This document shows, one piece after another, positions 10,428-18,244 of a stretch of 64,000 nucleotides of DNA. Position 1 is the first letter of the stretch; every line of letters begins with the position of its first letter. Origin of the DNA: Homoserinibacter sp. YIM 151385 (lineage in GTDB: Bacteria > Actinomycetota > Actinomycetes > Actinomycetales > Microbacteriaceae); NCBI RefSeq assembly GCF_027912415.1, contig NZ_CP115175.1, forward strand, positions 1,116,001 to 1,180,000, in the 5' to 3' direction. The notes below the pieces were generated by a model that was not told where the DNA came from, made no database searches, and worked only from the letters and a program-made list of their open reading frames with translations. The position numbers and the translations under genes were made by a program.

Positions 10428-10952
10428 TCAGCCCAGCAGCCGGTCGAGGGTGTTGAGGTTGCGCGTCGTGAGCCAGCGCTTGTACTTCGCCCGGCCCTGG
10501 GCCGCGCCGAGCAGGCTGTCGAGGGTCCGCCCCTTCTCGACCGTCCAGTAGATGACGCCGTCCCCGGCGACCGCGCGCTCGAGCGTCGGGTCGAGCTCCG
10601 GCAGGAGCGCCAGGAGCTCCGCGCGGGTCGCCTCGTCGACGACGACGACCGCGTAGTCGTGGTGGCCGTCCCGGCCGCGCTCGAAGGGGTAGGACTCGAC
10701 GAGCTCGCGCAGCCGGTCGAGCTCGAGCACATGCACCCAGGCCTCGTAGCCGAAGCGCTCGCCCAGGGCGCGCTCGATGTCGACCTTCACGGCATCCGCA
10801 TCCGCGTCCGCATCGAGGAGGACGTTGCCGGAGGCGAGGACCGTGCGCACGTCGCCGTACCCGCGTGAACGCAGGACGTCGGCGAGGTCGGCCATCTTCA
10901 TGGCGACCCCGCCGACGTTGACGCCGCGCAGCAGCACGGCGAAGCGGGTCAT
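10428..10952 (-). CDS. DUF1697 family protein
   Basis: A 174-residue cytoplasmic protein with the family hallmark MTRFAVLLRGVNVGG at the start, followed by LASGNVLLD and the C-terminal TTRNLNTLDRLL. DUF1697 proteins are widespread, small and uncharacterised. The gene begins 11 bases after the trigger factor stop on the same strand, so it is probably the second gene of a tig operon. An Asp/Ala repeat (DADADADAV) occurs in the middle. Confidence 0.85.
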   Translation of the reverse strand: MTRFAVLLRGVNVGGVAMKMADLADVLRSRGYGDVRTVLASGNVLLDADADADAVKVDIERALGERFGYEAWVHVLELDRLRELVESYPFERGRDGHHDYAVVVVDEATRAELLALLPELDPTLERAVAGDGVIYWTVEKGRTLDSLLGAAQGRAKYKRWLTTRNLNTLDRLLG

Positions 10953-10963
10953 GCGATCACGCG

Positions 10964-12331
10964 TCAGTGGTTGTGGCCGGCGTGCTCGTCGTCGTCCGCG
11001 GAGGGGCGGTCGGTGATGTCGATCGTCTCGGAGTCGTCCGAGCCGTCGCCGAGGATGCCGGAGGTGAAGGCCTCGACGTCGACCGCCGCGCCCTCGCCGT
11101 CGACGATCTCCGCCTTCGACAGGATGGTCGCGAGGACCTTCGAGCGGGCGACCTCGGCGACCATCGCCGGGATCTGGCCGTTCTGGTCGAGCGCCTGGAT
11201 GAACTGGCCCGGCTCCATGCCGTACTGGGCGGCGCCCTGCACGAGGTAGGTGGTGAGCTCGTTCTGGGAGACCTTGATCTCCTCCTTCTCGGCGATCGCG
11301 TCGAGGAGGACCTGCGAGCGGAAGGTCTTCTCGCTCGACTCGGTGACCTCGGCGCGGTGCTCGTCGTCCTCGAGGCGGTTCTCCTGCTCGAGGTGGCGGT
11401 GCACCTCGTCCTCGACGAGCTTCGCGGGGACGGGGATCTCGACCTGCTCGAGGAGCGTGTCGACGATCTTGTCGCGCGCCTCGGCGCCCTGGCCGAAGAC
11501 CTTCGAGGTGCCGAGCTGCGTGCGGAGGTCGGCCTTGAGCTCGTCGAGCGTGTCGAACTGGCTCGCGATCTGGGCGAAGTCGTCGTCGGCCTCGGGGAGC
11601 TCGCGCTCCTTCACGGCGTTGACGGTGACGGCGATCTGCGCGTCCTCGCCCTCGTGGTCGCCGCCGAGCAGCTTCGAGGAGAAGTTCGTCGACTCGCCGG
11701 CGGTGAGCGTCTCGAGCGCCTCGTCGATGCCGTCGATGAGCTCGCCCGAGCCGAGCTCGTAGGAGATGTTCGAGGCGGTGTCGACGGTGTTGCCCGCGAT
11801 CTCGGCGGTGAGGTCGATCTGGAGGAAGTCGCCGGTCTTCGCGGGGCGGTCGACGGTGACGAGCGTGCCGAAGCGGCCGCGGAGGTTCTCGAGCTCGGTC
11901 GCGACCTCCTCGTCGCTCACCTCGGCCGTCGTGACCTCGAGCTTGAGGCCCTCGTAGGCAGGGAGGTCGAACTCGGGGCGGACGTCCACCTCGACGACGA
12001 TCTCGAGGTCGCCCTCGAAGGTCTTCTCGTCCGGCCACTTGGCGATGTCGGCCTCGGGGCGGCCCACGGCGCGGACCTCGTTCTCCTGCGCGGCGGCGCG
12101 GTAGAAGCGGTCGAGGCTCTCGCTCACGGCGTGGTTGAGGACCTCGGCGCGGCCGACGCGCTGGTCGATGATGGGCGGCGGCACCTTGCCCTTGCGGAAG
12201 CCCGGGATCGTCACCTGCTCCGCGATGTGCTCGTACGCGTGCGTGATCGACGGCTTGAGCTCCTCGGGCGTCACCGAGATGTTGAGCTTGACCCGGGTCG
12301 GGCTGAGCTTCTCGACGGTCGTCTGGACCAT
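10964..12331 (-). CDS. tig: Trigger factor (ribosome-bound chaperone, peptidyl-prolyl isomerase)
   Basis: A 455-residue chaperone that binds nascent chains at the ribosome exit. The ribosome-docking signature GFRKGK is at about residues 44-49 in the N-terminal domain. The FKBP-like domain spans about 160-245 and the C-terminal arms follow. The tail is acidic and ends in HAGHNH, as often seen in actinobacterial homologues. AGGAGA precedes the ATG at a 10-base spacing. The tRNA-Pro gene lies just upstream on the same strand, so the two may share a transcript. Confidence 0.96.
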   Translation of the reverse strand: MVQTTVEKLSPTRVKLNISVTPEELKPSITHAYEHIAEQVTIPGFRKGKVPPPIIDQRVGRAEVLNHAVSESLDRFYRAAAQENEVRAVGRPEADIAKWPDEKTFEGDLEIVVEVDVRPEFDLPAYEGLKLEVTTAEVSDEEVATELENLRGRFGTLVTVDRPAKTGDFLQIDLTAEIAGNTVDTASNISYELGSGELIDGIDEALETLTAGESTNFSSKLLGGDHEGEDAQIAVTVNAVKERELPEADDDFAQIASQFDTLDELKADLRTQLGTSKVFGQGAEARDKIVDTLLEQVEIPVPAKLVEDEVHRHLEQENRLEDDEHRAEVTESSEKTFRSQVLLDAIAEKEEIKVSQNELTTYLVQGAAQYGMEPGQFIQALDQNGQIPAMVAEVARSKVLATILSKAEIVDGEGAAVDVEAFTSGILGDGSDDSETIDITDRPSADDDEHAGHNH

Positions 12332-12397
12332 AAGGGGGTGTCTCCTGAGTCGTGGTCGTGCGTGGTGCGGGTCTGCGGTCTGCGTGCTGGGATCTCG

Positions 12398-12472
12398 TCG
12401 GGGCGACAGGATTCGAACCTGCGGCCTCCCGCTCCCAAAGCGGGTGCTCTAGCCAAGCTGAGCTACGCCCCG
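12398..12472 (-). tRNA. tRNA-Pro (anticodon TGG)
   Basis: A 75-nt cloverleaf on the minus strand. Acceptor CGGGGCG pairs with CGCCCCG. The anticodon stem CCCGC/GCGGG encloses loop TTTGGGA (anticodon TGG). The T arm GCAGG-TTCGAAT-CCTGT has one G-U pair. The discriminator is A and CCA is not encoded. It lies 66 bases before tig. Confidence 0.95.
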
Positions 12473-12558
12473 TCGGCGGTGCCCGATCTCGCGATCTCGC
12501 ACCCGCCGCCGCGGGCCGGCTCGCATCCGCGCGCGTGCGCCCGAAAACGGCCCCGGCA

Positions 12559-12564
12559 AGTCTA
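12559..12564 (-). promoter_or_regulatory. tRNA-Pro promoter -10 box
   Basis: TAGACT on the minus strand, about 87 bases upstream of the mature tRNA-Pro 5' end, implying a long 5' leader of roughly 80 nt. Confidence 0.45.
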
Positions 12565-12592
12565 GCCGCACGCGGCTGCAGCCGGGCTCCGC

Positions 12593-12671
12593 GGCTGTTC
12601 GCCCTCCGAGAGTGCCCGAACAGCCTCGAGCGCGCCCGGACCTGCGGGGGCACTCGAGGCTGTTCGGGCAC
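12593..12671. repeat. Three-part inverted repeat between tRNA-Pro and tRNA-Gly
   Basis: A perfect 19-base inverted repeat: GTGCCCGAACAGCCTCGAG at 12612-12630 and its complement at 12653-12671, spacer 22 bases. A further half copy, GGCTGTTCG at 12593-12601, can pair instead with 12618-12626. It lies outside both predicted tRNA transcripts, which argues for a DNA-level element (operator or dispersed repeat) rather than a terminator. Confidence 0.8.
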
Positions 12672-12739
12672 GGTCGAGGCCGCCTGAGCGCGTGCGGCAC
12701 GCACGGGATGCGGGGGCCGGGCCCACACGCGAGGTGCAG

Positions 12740-12745
12740 TAGAGT
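12740..12745 (+). promoter_or_regulatory. tRNA-Gly promoter -10 box
   Basis: TAGAGT ending 35 bases before the mature tRNA-Gly. Confidence 0.45.
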
Positions 12746-12780
12746 GATCCGCGGTTCCGGCGCTCTGCGCCGCGCATCGC

Positions 12781-12854
12781 GGGGATGTAGCTCAATGGTA
12801 GAGCCTCAGTCTTCCAAACTGATTACGCGGGTTCGATTCCCGTCATCCCCTCCA
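12781..12854 (+). tRNA. tRNA-Gly (anticodon TCC)
   Basis: Acceptor GGGGATG pairs with CATCCCC. The anticodon stem TCAGT/ACTGA encloses loop CTTCCAA (anticodon TCC). The T arm is GCGGG-TTCGATT-CCCGT. The discriminator is T at 12851 and CCA is encoded at 12852-12854. Convergent with the cell-wall peptidase gene. Confidence 0.96.
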
Positions 12855-12874
12855 CGACCTCCCGCTCGCCGCGC

Positions 12875-14524
12875 TCAGTACCGCGGCGCCCGCTTCGCCC
12901 CGAGGTAGTCCTCGAGCGTGTGGAACCCGCCCGCGCGGTAGTCCGCGGCGAGCTCCGGCCCGACGTAGCGCAGGTGCCAGGGTTCCGCCGTGTAGCCGGT
13001 GGTGGAGATGCGACCCGCCTCGTAGCGGACGATGAAGCCGTGGCGCCAGGCGTTCTTCGCGACCCATCGGCCCTGCGCCGTGCCGCCGAAGCCGTAGATC
13101 GAGCCGCAGCCGCCGGACCCGCAGGCCACGAGGTCGGCGGCGAGGCCCGTCTGGTGCTCGCTGTGGCCGGCGCGCGCCGACTGGCTGTCGGCCCAGGCCT
13201 GCCCGCGCTCGCGGACGTAGCGGGCGTAGAGCGCCTTCTGGGTCGCATATGAGCGGTAGCCGCTCGCGAGTCCGATGCGCCCGGCCCCCTGCGCCTTCGC
13301 CGACGCGACGAGCCGCTCGAGCGCGGTCGCCGCACCCGACCGCAGCCGCTGACCGCCGTTGGATGCGATCGAGGGGACGCGGAGCCCGCTCGGCACATAC
13401 GACGCGGGCGAGAGGCGGTTGCGCTTGTTGACGAGGAGCCAGCTGCTCGAGGCGTCGCGGATGCTGCGGCACGCCTCGAGCGACCCGACGAGTCCGCGGA
13501 TGACGCCGGGCGTGCCGAGGACGGTGATCCTCCGCGCGCCTGAGCGGTCGGCGCGGACGCGCACCGTCTTCGTCGCGCAATAGGGGGTGGAGAGCACGAT
13601 GGGGGCGTTCGCCAGACCCGCGAGGGCGACCGCGCCCGCCGCGATGCGCACGCCGCCCTCCGCGGCGACGAGCAGCTCGGACGACGGCCCCGAGCGGCGC
13701 GCGACCTCGGAGATCGTCGCCGCGGTGGAGCCGGCATCGATGCGCTCCACCTCGAGACCCAGGCCGCGCAGGGCACGCACGGCGGAGGCGGGGATCTGCG
13801 AGGTGGGGCCGACCACCGTCGCGGTCTCGACGGCGAGCGAGTCGATCATGGCCGCCGTGGTCGAGGTGAGACCCCGGTCGCTCGAGCGGAGCAGGATGAG
13901 GGGCGCACCCGTCGCACCGGACATCGCCCCGGCCGAGAGCAGGATGGGATGCTCCGCACCCGCGGCGATGACGATGGAGTCGCTCGCCCCGGTGCCGCCG
14001 AGACGCGCGAGCCCCTGGGCGACGCTGTAGGCGCTCGCCCCGGTGATGCGCGTGACGTCCGGCTGCACGGCCGCGAGCCGGGCGATGACGGCATCCGACA
14101 CGTCGCGCGGCCCGCCCGCGACGAGGATGCGCTCGGGGTCGAGGCGGACGAGCTCGGAGCGCACGGTGCCCGACAGGCTCGTCGGCGAGACGAGGAGGAG
14201 CGCGCCGCCGAGCCGCGCGGCGGTCGCGCCGGCGGCGACCGTCTGCTGGTAGTTCGTGCCGTCGGCCACCACGACCAGATCGGCCCCGGCCGGGAAGGCG
14301 CGCCGGGAGGCCGCGACCGCGAGGCCGGCGGCGGACCGGCCCGAGAGGCGCCCCGCGGCGGGGGCTGCGGCCGCGGTGCCCGCCGCCGCGCTCGCGGCGC
14401 CGGCCGCCGCCATCGTCGTCGCACCCGCCGGCGCTGCCGCAGCCGGCAGCACACCGGCGCCGAGCAGCAGGGCCGCCGAGCCGAGCAGGGCGGCCAACGG
14501 GAGGACTCGACGTCGGCTCATCAT
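12875..14524 (-). CDS. D-alanyl-D-alanine carboxypeptidase (M15/VanY) with CWB2 repeats
   Basis: About 549 residues. A signal peptide (MSRRR then a Leu/Ala-rich core) leads to three cell-wall-binding-repeat-2 units over about residues 65-345 (VVVADGTNYQQTV, ILVAGGPRDVSD, ATVVGPTSQIP). A C-terminal M15 metallopeptidase follows with SGYRSYATQ, the zinc motif SEHQTGLAADL and EPWHLRYV. It should trim the terminal D-Ala of peptidoglycan stems while held on the wall. Start choice: a -10 box TATCGT at 14532-14537 ends seven bases before the ATG at 14524, making the longer GTG start at 14533 unlikely. Confidence 0.9.
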   Translation of the reverse strand: MMSRRRVLPLAALLGSAALLLGAGVLPAAAAPAGATTMAAAGAASAAAGTAAAAPAAGRLSGRSAAGLAVAASRRAFPAGADLVVVADGTNYQQTVAAGATAARLGGALLLVSPTSLSGTVRSELVRLDPERILVAGGPRDVSDAVIARLAAVQPDVTRITGASAYSVAQGLARLGGTGASDSIVIAAGAEHPILLSAGAMSGATGAPLILLRSSDRGLTSTTAAMIDSLAVETATVVGPTSQIPASAVRALRGLGLEVERIDAGSTAATISEVARRSGPSSELLVAAEGGVRIAAGAVALAGLANAPIVLSTPYCATKTVRVRADRSGARRITVLGTPGVIRGLVGSLEACRSIRDASSSWLLVNKRNRLSPASYVPSGLRVPSIASNGGQRLRSGAATALERLVASAKAQGAGRIGLASGYRSYATQKALYARYVRERGQAWADSQSARAGHSEHQTGLAADLVACGSGGCGSIYGFGGTAQGRWVAKNAWRHGFIVRYEAGRISTTGYTAEPWHLRYVGPELAADYRAGGFHTLEDYLGAKRAPRY

Positions 14525-14882
14525 GCTCAGCACGATAGCCGTCGCACGCGGGTCGAGGGAGCGCTAGCCGCACGGCGGCGGATATCCAAGCCCCCATCGC
14601 GGGGGACGGCCCCGCCGGGCCGCCTCCCGCACGGATCCCGTCCCCCGTCCGATCCCATGGGGTACGCGTTCTGCTGGCATGAGAATCGCCACTTGGTCGG
14701 GGTTTTTCATGAGACGACCCCCCATTCGGGCGTCCCCAGAACCGTCGACGCGCCGACACCCCCGAACGGGGGGCATGTCACCCCCACGATTGGGGGGCTA
14801 TAGTCAACGCAATCGCAGCACCCGAGAGCCCCATCCTGCGATCGACCCCGGTTCCTCCCCAACCCGACTCTGGAGCGACATC
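14525..14882. other. Intergenic region with C/G-tract palindromes
   Basis: About 358 bases without a supportable gene. It contains several short palindromes made of runs of five or six C and G: 14591-14605 (CCCCC, five bases, GGGGG), 14759-14772 (CCCCCG-AA-CGGGGG) and 14781-14796 (CCCCCA-CGAT-TGGGGG). The last lies just upstream of the -10 box TATAGT for the DUF2510 gene, so it is placed to act as an operator or -35 substitute. Confidence 0.6.
14799..14804 (+). promoter_or_regulatory. Promoter -10 box of the DUF2510 gene
   Basis: TATAGT, close to consensus, with a predicted start near 14811 and a leader of about 72 nt ending in a TGGAG ribosome binding site. The palindrome at 14781-14796 sits in the -35 spacer. 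Confidence 0.55.
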
Positions 14883-15080
14883 ATGTCCGTCGTGACCCCG
14901 ACCACCGCCGCCGCCCCCGCCGGCTGGTACCGCGACCCCCTCGGCCTCCCCCAGCTCCGCTGGTGGAACGGCATCAGCTGGACCAACAACATCCAGGAGC
15001 AGCGTCCCGAGCTCCTCGGCACCGAGGGCGGCTACGCGGCCGAGCGCAGTGCGCTCGCCGGCGCCGGCGCAGTCGCCTGA
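14883..15080 (+). CDS. Small DUF2510 protein (orphan domain)
   Basis: A 65-residue protein consisting almost only of a DUF2510 motif: AGWYRDPLGLPQLRWWNG then WTNNIQ, followed by a short Ala/Gly tail. DUF2510 usually forms the N-terminus of larger actinobacterial membrane proteins; here no membrane segment follows. RBS TGGAG lies about seven bases before the ATG. No function is known. It could be a truncated relic, but the good promoter, RBS and clean stop argue for a real small gene. Confidence 0.7.
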   Translation: MSVVTPTTAAAPAGWYRDPLGLPQLRWWNGISWTNNIQEQRPELLGTEGGYAAERSALAGAGAVA

Positions 15081-15409
15081 CCGAACCGCACCACACCAGA
15101 CAGCAGCACCGACGCTCCGCTCCCCCGGCGCGTCCCAGACCGAGCCGCGCGGCCGACGATGTCCGAGCGGCGCTCCGGCGATGATCCCGCCGCATCCCCG
15201 CCTCCCGACAGGGCGGGGATGCGGTGGCATCATCGAGCCGGACCACAGACGTCGCCCGCGTCACGAGGTCGAAGGGGTTGATCCCGTGGCGGCGAGCGGC
15301 GACACGCGCTCCTCGGAGCGCAGCCGGCCGCCGGCGCCGATGCGGGCGTTGCGTCGGGCTCCGACCGCGGAGGCCGTCGGCGGCCGGCCCTCGAGCCGCA
15401 CCGTCGCGC
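15081..15409. other. Intergenic region after the DUF2510 gene
   Basis: About 329 bases. The only clear structure is the long hairpin at 15181-15233. The rest is GC-rich sequence whose open frames I judge to be shadows. Confidence 0.6.
15181..15233. terminator. Long hairpin, shared element with 40420-40451
   Basis: The inner stem is 13 perfect base pairs (CCGCATCCCCGCC at 15190-15202 with 15212-15224). An outer ATGAT/ATCAT stem (15181-15185 with 15229-15233) is joined through two C-G pairs, a G-T wobble and one mismatch. It lies between convergent genes and should terminate both directions. The stem sequence recurs in the hairpin at 40420-40451. Confidence 0.7.
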
Positions 15410-16060
15410 TCAGTCGCGCTGCAGCCAGGCGACGACCGCGAGCACGCGACGGTGGTCCTCGCCCGAGTCCTCGAGGGCGAGCTTCTGGAAGATCGAGGTC
15501 ACGTTCTTCTCGACCGCGCCCGTGCCGATGAAGAGCCGTGCGGCGATCGCCCCGTTGCTCCGCCCCTCGGCCATGAGCTGCAGCACCTCGCGCTCGCGCG
15601 GCGTGAGGCTCGCGAGCGGGTCGTCGCGGCGGCCGATGAGCTGGGCCACGACCTCCGGGTCGAGCACAGTCCCGCCCTCGGCGACCCGCTGGATGGCGTC
15701 GTCGAGCTCGTCGAGCGAGGCCACCCGGTCCTTGAGCAGGTAGCCGACCGAGCCCCGCCCGGCGCCGAGCAGCTCCTGCGCGTAGGCGACCTCGACGTAC
15801 TGCGAGAGCAGGAGGATCGCGACGCCGGGATGCCGTCGACGCAGCTCGATCGCGGCCCGCACGCCCTCGTCGCGGAAGGTGGGCGGCATCCGGACGTCGA
15901 GCACGGCGACGTCGGGGCGGTCCGCGTCGATCGCGGCGACGAGGGAGTCGGCGTCGCCGAGCGAGGCGATCACCTCGTGGCCGGCCTCCTCGAGCACCCG
16001 CACGAGGCCCTCGCGCAGGAGCACGGAGTCGTCGGCGACGGCGATGCGGCGGGTGGTCAC
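15410..16060 (-). CDS. Response regulator, NarL/LuxR family
   Basis: A 216-residue two-component regulator. The receiver domain has the acidic pair Asp10/Asp11, phospho-acceptor Asp55 (VAVLDVRMPP) and Lys110 (YLLKD). The C-terminal LuxR-type helix-turn-helix begins at LTPREREVLQLMAEG. It starts with GTG; a -10 box TAGGCT at 16067-16072 ends six bases before it, so it can also be made as a leaderless transcript separate from the kinase gene 19 bases upstream. Targets are unknown. Confidence 0.93.
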   Translation of the reverse strand: MTTRRIAVADDSVLLREGLVRVLEEAGHEVIASLGDADSLVAAIDADRPDVAVLDVRMPPTFRDEGVRAAIELRRRHPGVAILLLSQYVEVAYAQELLGAGRGSVGYLLKDRVASLDELDDAIQRVAEGGTVLDPEVVAQLIGRRDDPLASLTPREREVLQLMAEGRSNGAIAARLFIGTGAVEKNVTSIFQKLALEDSGEDHRRVLAVVAWLQRD

Positions 16061-16079
16061 CCGCCAAGCCTAGAGAAGC

Positions 16080-17489
16080 TCAGCGGGTGATGGGGAGGTG
16101 CGCGGCGACGCGCGTCGGGCCGCCCTCGGGGCTCGAGAGCTCGAGCGAGCCGCCGAGGCCGTGGGCGCGCTCGGCGAGGCCCGCGAGGCCGTGGCCGTCC
16201 ACCGCCGCCGCGCCGCCGCGTCCCGCGTCCTCGACCACGACATCCAGCCAGCTCGCGTCAGTCTCGGGGATCCGCCGGACCTCGAGGCGGAGGTCGACGC
16301 GCTCGGCCCCGGAGTGCTTGACGGCGTTCGTGAGCGCCTCGGCGGCGATGAAGTAGGCGTTGCGCTCGAGCTCGACGGGCAGCTCGAGCCCCTCGGGCAC
16401 GCGGGCGTCGAAGCGGACCGGCACGGCGCTGCGGTGCGCGAGCGCGTCGAGGGCGGCGACGAGGCCGCGGTCGAGGAGGATGGGCGGCGCGAAGCCGCGG
16501 GAGAGCGCACGGAGCTCGTCGAGCGCCTCGCGGGACTGCGTCATCGCCTCCTCGATGAGGGCGCGAGCCTTCTCCGGGTCCCGCTCCAGCTGGCGGTCGG
16601 CGGCCGCGAGGTCCATCTGCAGGCGGACGAGCCGCTGCTGCGGTCCGTCGTGGATGTCGCGCTCGAGCCGGCGCAGCGCGCTCCCCTCGGCCGAGACGGC
16701 GGCGGTACGGGACGAGGCGAGCCCCGCGACCTCGCTCGCGAGCCGCTCGCTGCGGAAGACGCCGAGCATCCCCTGCGCGATCGCCCAGTTCATGACCGTG
16801 AAGCCGCGCGTCACGAACGGGAGCAGGGCGAGCGCCGCCAGGCCGATGACGAGCAGCAGGAGGGAGTCGGCGGTGCGGATCGCGGTCTCGCCGCCGGGCA
16901 GGTGGAGCCAGTCGACGAGGCCCGCGCCGAGGCTTCCGTCGCGGCCATCGAAGCCGACGAGTCCCTGCCACATCCAGTAGGTCGTGCCGAAGAGGGCGAC
17001 CGAGAGCCAGGAGACGACGACGGTCCAGCTGAGGATCCCGACGATCGGCGCGACGATCATGCCGTGGAGCAGGTAGAGCCAGTAATGGCCGTCGATGAGC
17101 GGCGCGAGCGTCTTCGCGAGCGCCCCCTGCCCGGGCGCCTGCCGGTCCCAGCGCGGCGCCTCGATGCGCGGCCGGCCGGATGCGCGGAGGCGGAGGATCT
17201 CGAGCATCCCGAAGCCGCGCGCGATGAAGAGGGCCGCCAGCACCACGAGCACGCCGACGACGATCGCGAGCATGCCGAGGCCGGTGAAGAAGACGGAGCT
17301 GAGGACCGCGAGTCCCGCGACGACGATCGGGAGGATGAGGAGCAGGTATCCGAGCTCGGGGAGGACGGTGCGCCACAGTCCGAGGTAGCCGGCTCGGCGG
17401 CGCGCTCCGACCGCCGCCGACTGGTGTTCCGTCACGCGCGACCCCCGTTCCTCCGACTCCGTCATCATGCCCTGCTCCGCGCTCGTCAT
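16080..17489 (-). CDS. Sensor histidine kinase, HisKA_3 (NarL-type)
   Basis: A 469-residue membrane kinase. Membrane segments lie near residues 45-65, 70-90, 145-165 and 205-225; the sensor part has no recognised ligand domain. The phospho-acceptor is His280 in RLERDIHDGPQQRL, followed by a HATPase_c domain (NAVKHSGAE, VEDAGRGG, GHGLAGLAERA). It is the partner of the adjacent regulator. The start is uncertain: ATG at 17489, ATGs at 17468/17465 preceded by GGAG, or GTG at 17435 are all possible, and all precede the first membrane segment. Divergent from dps. Confidence 0.92.
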   Translation of the reverse strand: MTSAEQGMMTESEERGSRVTEHQSAAVGARRRAGYLGLWRTVLPELGYLLLILPIVVAGLAVLSSVFFTGLGMLAIVVGVLVVLAALFIARGFGMLEILRLRASGRPRIEAPRWDRQAPGQGALAKTLAPLIDGHYWLYLLHGMIVAPIVGILSWTVVVSWLSVALFGTTYWMWQGLVGFDGRDGSLGAGLVDWLHLPGGETAIRTADSLLLLVIGLAALALLPFVTRGFTVMNWAIAQGMLGVFRSERLASEVAGLASSRTAAVSAEGSALRRLERDIHDGPQQRLVRLQMDLAAADRQLERDPEKARALIEEAMTQSREALDELRALSRGFAPPILLDRGLVAALDALAHRSAVPVRFDARVPEGLELPVELERNAYFIAAEALTNAVKHSGAERVDLRLEVRRIPETDASWLDVVVEDAGRGGAAAVDGHGLAGLAERAHGLGGSLELSSPEGGPTRVAAHLPITR

Positions 17490-17596
17490 GGCCCCCCAGC
17501 CTCGCGGGTGCTTCTGGCTCGCGGAATCCGGCGCGCAACCCTGGGAGACGGGGGTGAACCCCCCTGTGATCAGGTGTTAGCCGAGCCTCAGCTTGC

Positions 17597-17624
17597 TTGC
17601 GGAATGCATTCAGCTGAGTAGCGT
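17597..17624 (+). promoter_or_regulatory. dps promoter
   Basis: TTGCGG (17597-17602) and TAGCGT (17619-17624) are spaced by 16 bases. About 47 bases upstream lies the palindrome GGGGGT-GA-ACCCCC (17550-17563), a candidate operator shared by dps and the divergent histidine kinase. Confidence 0.5.
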
Positions 17625-17678
17625 TGCACTCGACGAAAGCCGCCGGAGACCCCGGACGGCGTGCAGAAGGAGCCTCTC

Positions 17679-18164
17679 ATGACCGATGTTTCCGCCATCC
17701 CCACCACCTCGATCGACCCCGACGTGACCACCGCCGTCGCCCAGTTCCTGGCACCCGTCGTCGTCGACCTCCAGGCCCTCGCCGTCGACGGCAAGCAGGC
17801 CCACTGGCATGTCCGCGGCGCGAACTTCCAGGCGGTCCACGAGCTCCTCGACGATGTCGTGGACCACGCCCGCGAGTACGCCGACACCGCCGCGGAGCGC
17901 ATCGTCGCCCTCGGCCTCCCGGTCGACGCCCGCGTCCAGACCGTCGCGGCGAAGACCACGACCCCGGCGCTCGCCGAGGGCTTCCAGCAGTCGGAGTCCG
18001 TGATCGCCCAGGTCATCGCGCAGATCGACGCGACCCTCGTCACGGTCCGCACCGCGATCGACGAGCTCGGCGAGCCCGACGCGGCCAGCCAGGATGTGGC
18101 GATCGAGATCGCCCGCGGCCTCGAGAAGGACCGCTGGTTCCTCTTCGCGCACGTCGCGAAGTAG
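17679..18164 (+). CDS. dps: Dps family DNA-binding ferritin-like protein
   Basis: A 161-residue ferritin-like protein that stores iron using peroxide and can protect DNA. The intersubunit ferroxidase residues are visible in HWHVRGANFQAVHELLDD (His42, His54, Asp58) and in REYADTAAER. The start is set at ATG 17679 because AAGGAG lies at 17666-17671; a GTG at 17661 is in frame but would place that RBS inside the gene. A strong terminator follows. Confidence 0.93.
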   Translation: MTDVSAIPTTSIDPDVTTAVAQFLAPVVVDLQALAVDGKQAHWHVRGANFQAVHELLDDVVDHAREYADTAAERIVALGLPVDARVQTVAAKTTTPALAEGFQQSESVIAQVIAQIDATLVTVRTAIDELGEPDAASQDVAIEIARGLEKDRWFLFAHVAK

Positions 18165-18175
18165 ACCGCACGACC

Positions 18176-18217
18176 GACGACGGCGGGCCGTCCCCTCGGG
18201 GGCGGCCCGCCGTCGTC
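18176..18217. terminator. Hairpin terminator after dps
   Basis: A 14-bp perfect stem (GACGACGGCGGGCC at 18176-18189 with 18204-18217) whose loop can pair further through GTCCCC and GGGGC, giving a nearly continuous rod. It lies between convergent genes. Confidence 0.85.
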
Positions 18218-18244
18218 GTCTCGGGATGCGGATGCCGGTGCGGC

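Larger units (their letters stand above)
12473..12780. other. Intergenic region between divergent tRNA genes
   Basis: About 308 bases with no supportable gene. It holds the tRNA-Pro -10 box (minus, 12559-12564), a three-part inverted repeat (12593-12671) and the tRNA-Gly -10 box (plus, 12740-12745). Open frames across it lack any protein-like pattern. Confidence 0.7.
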
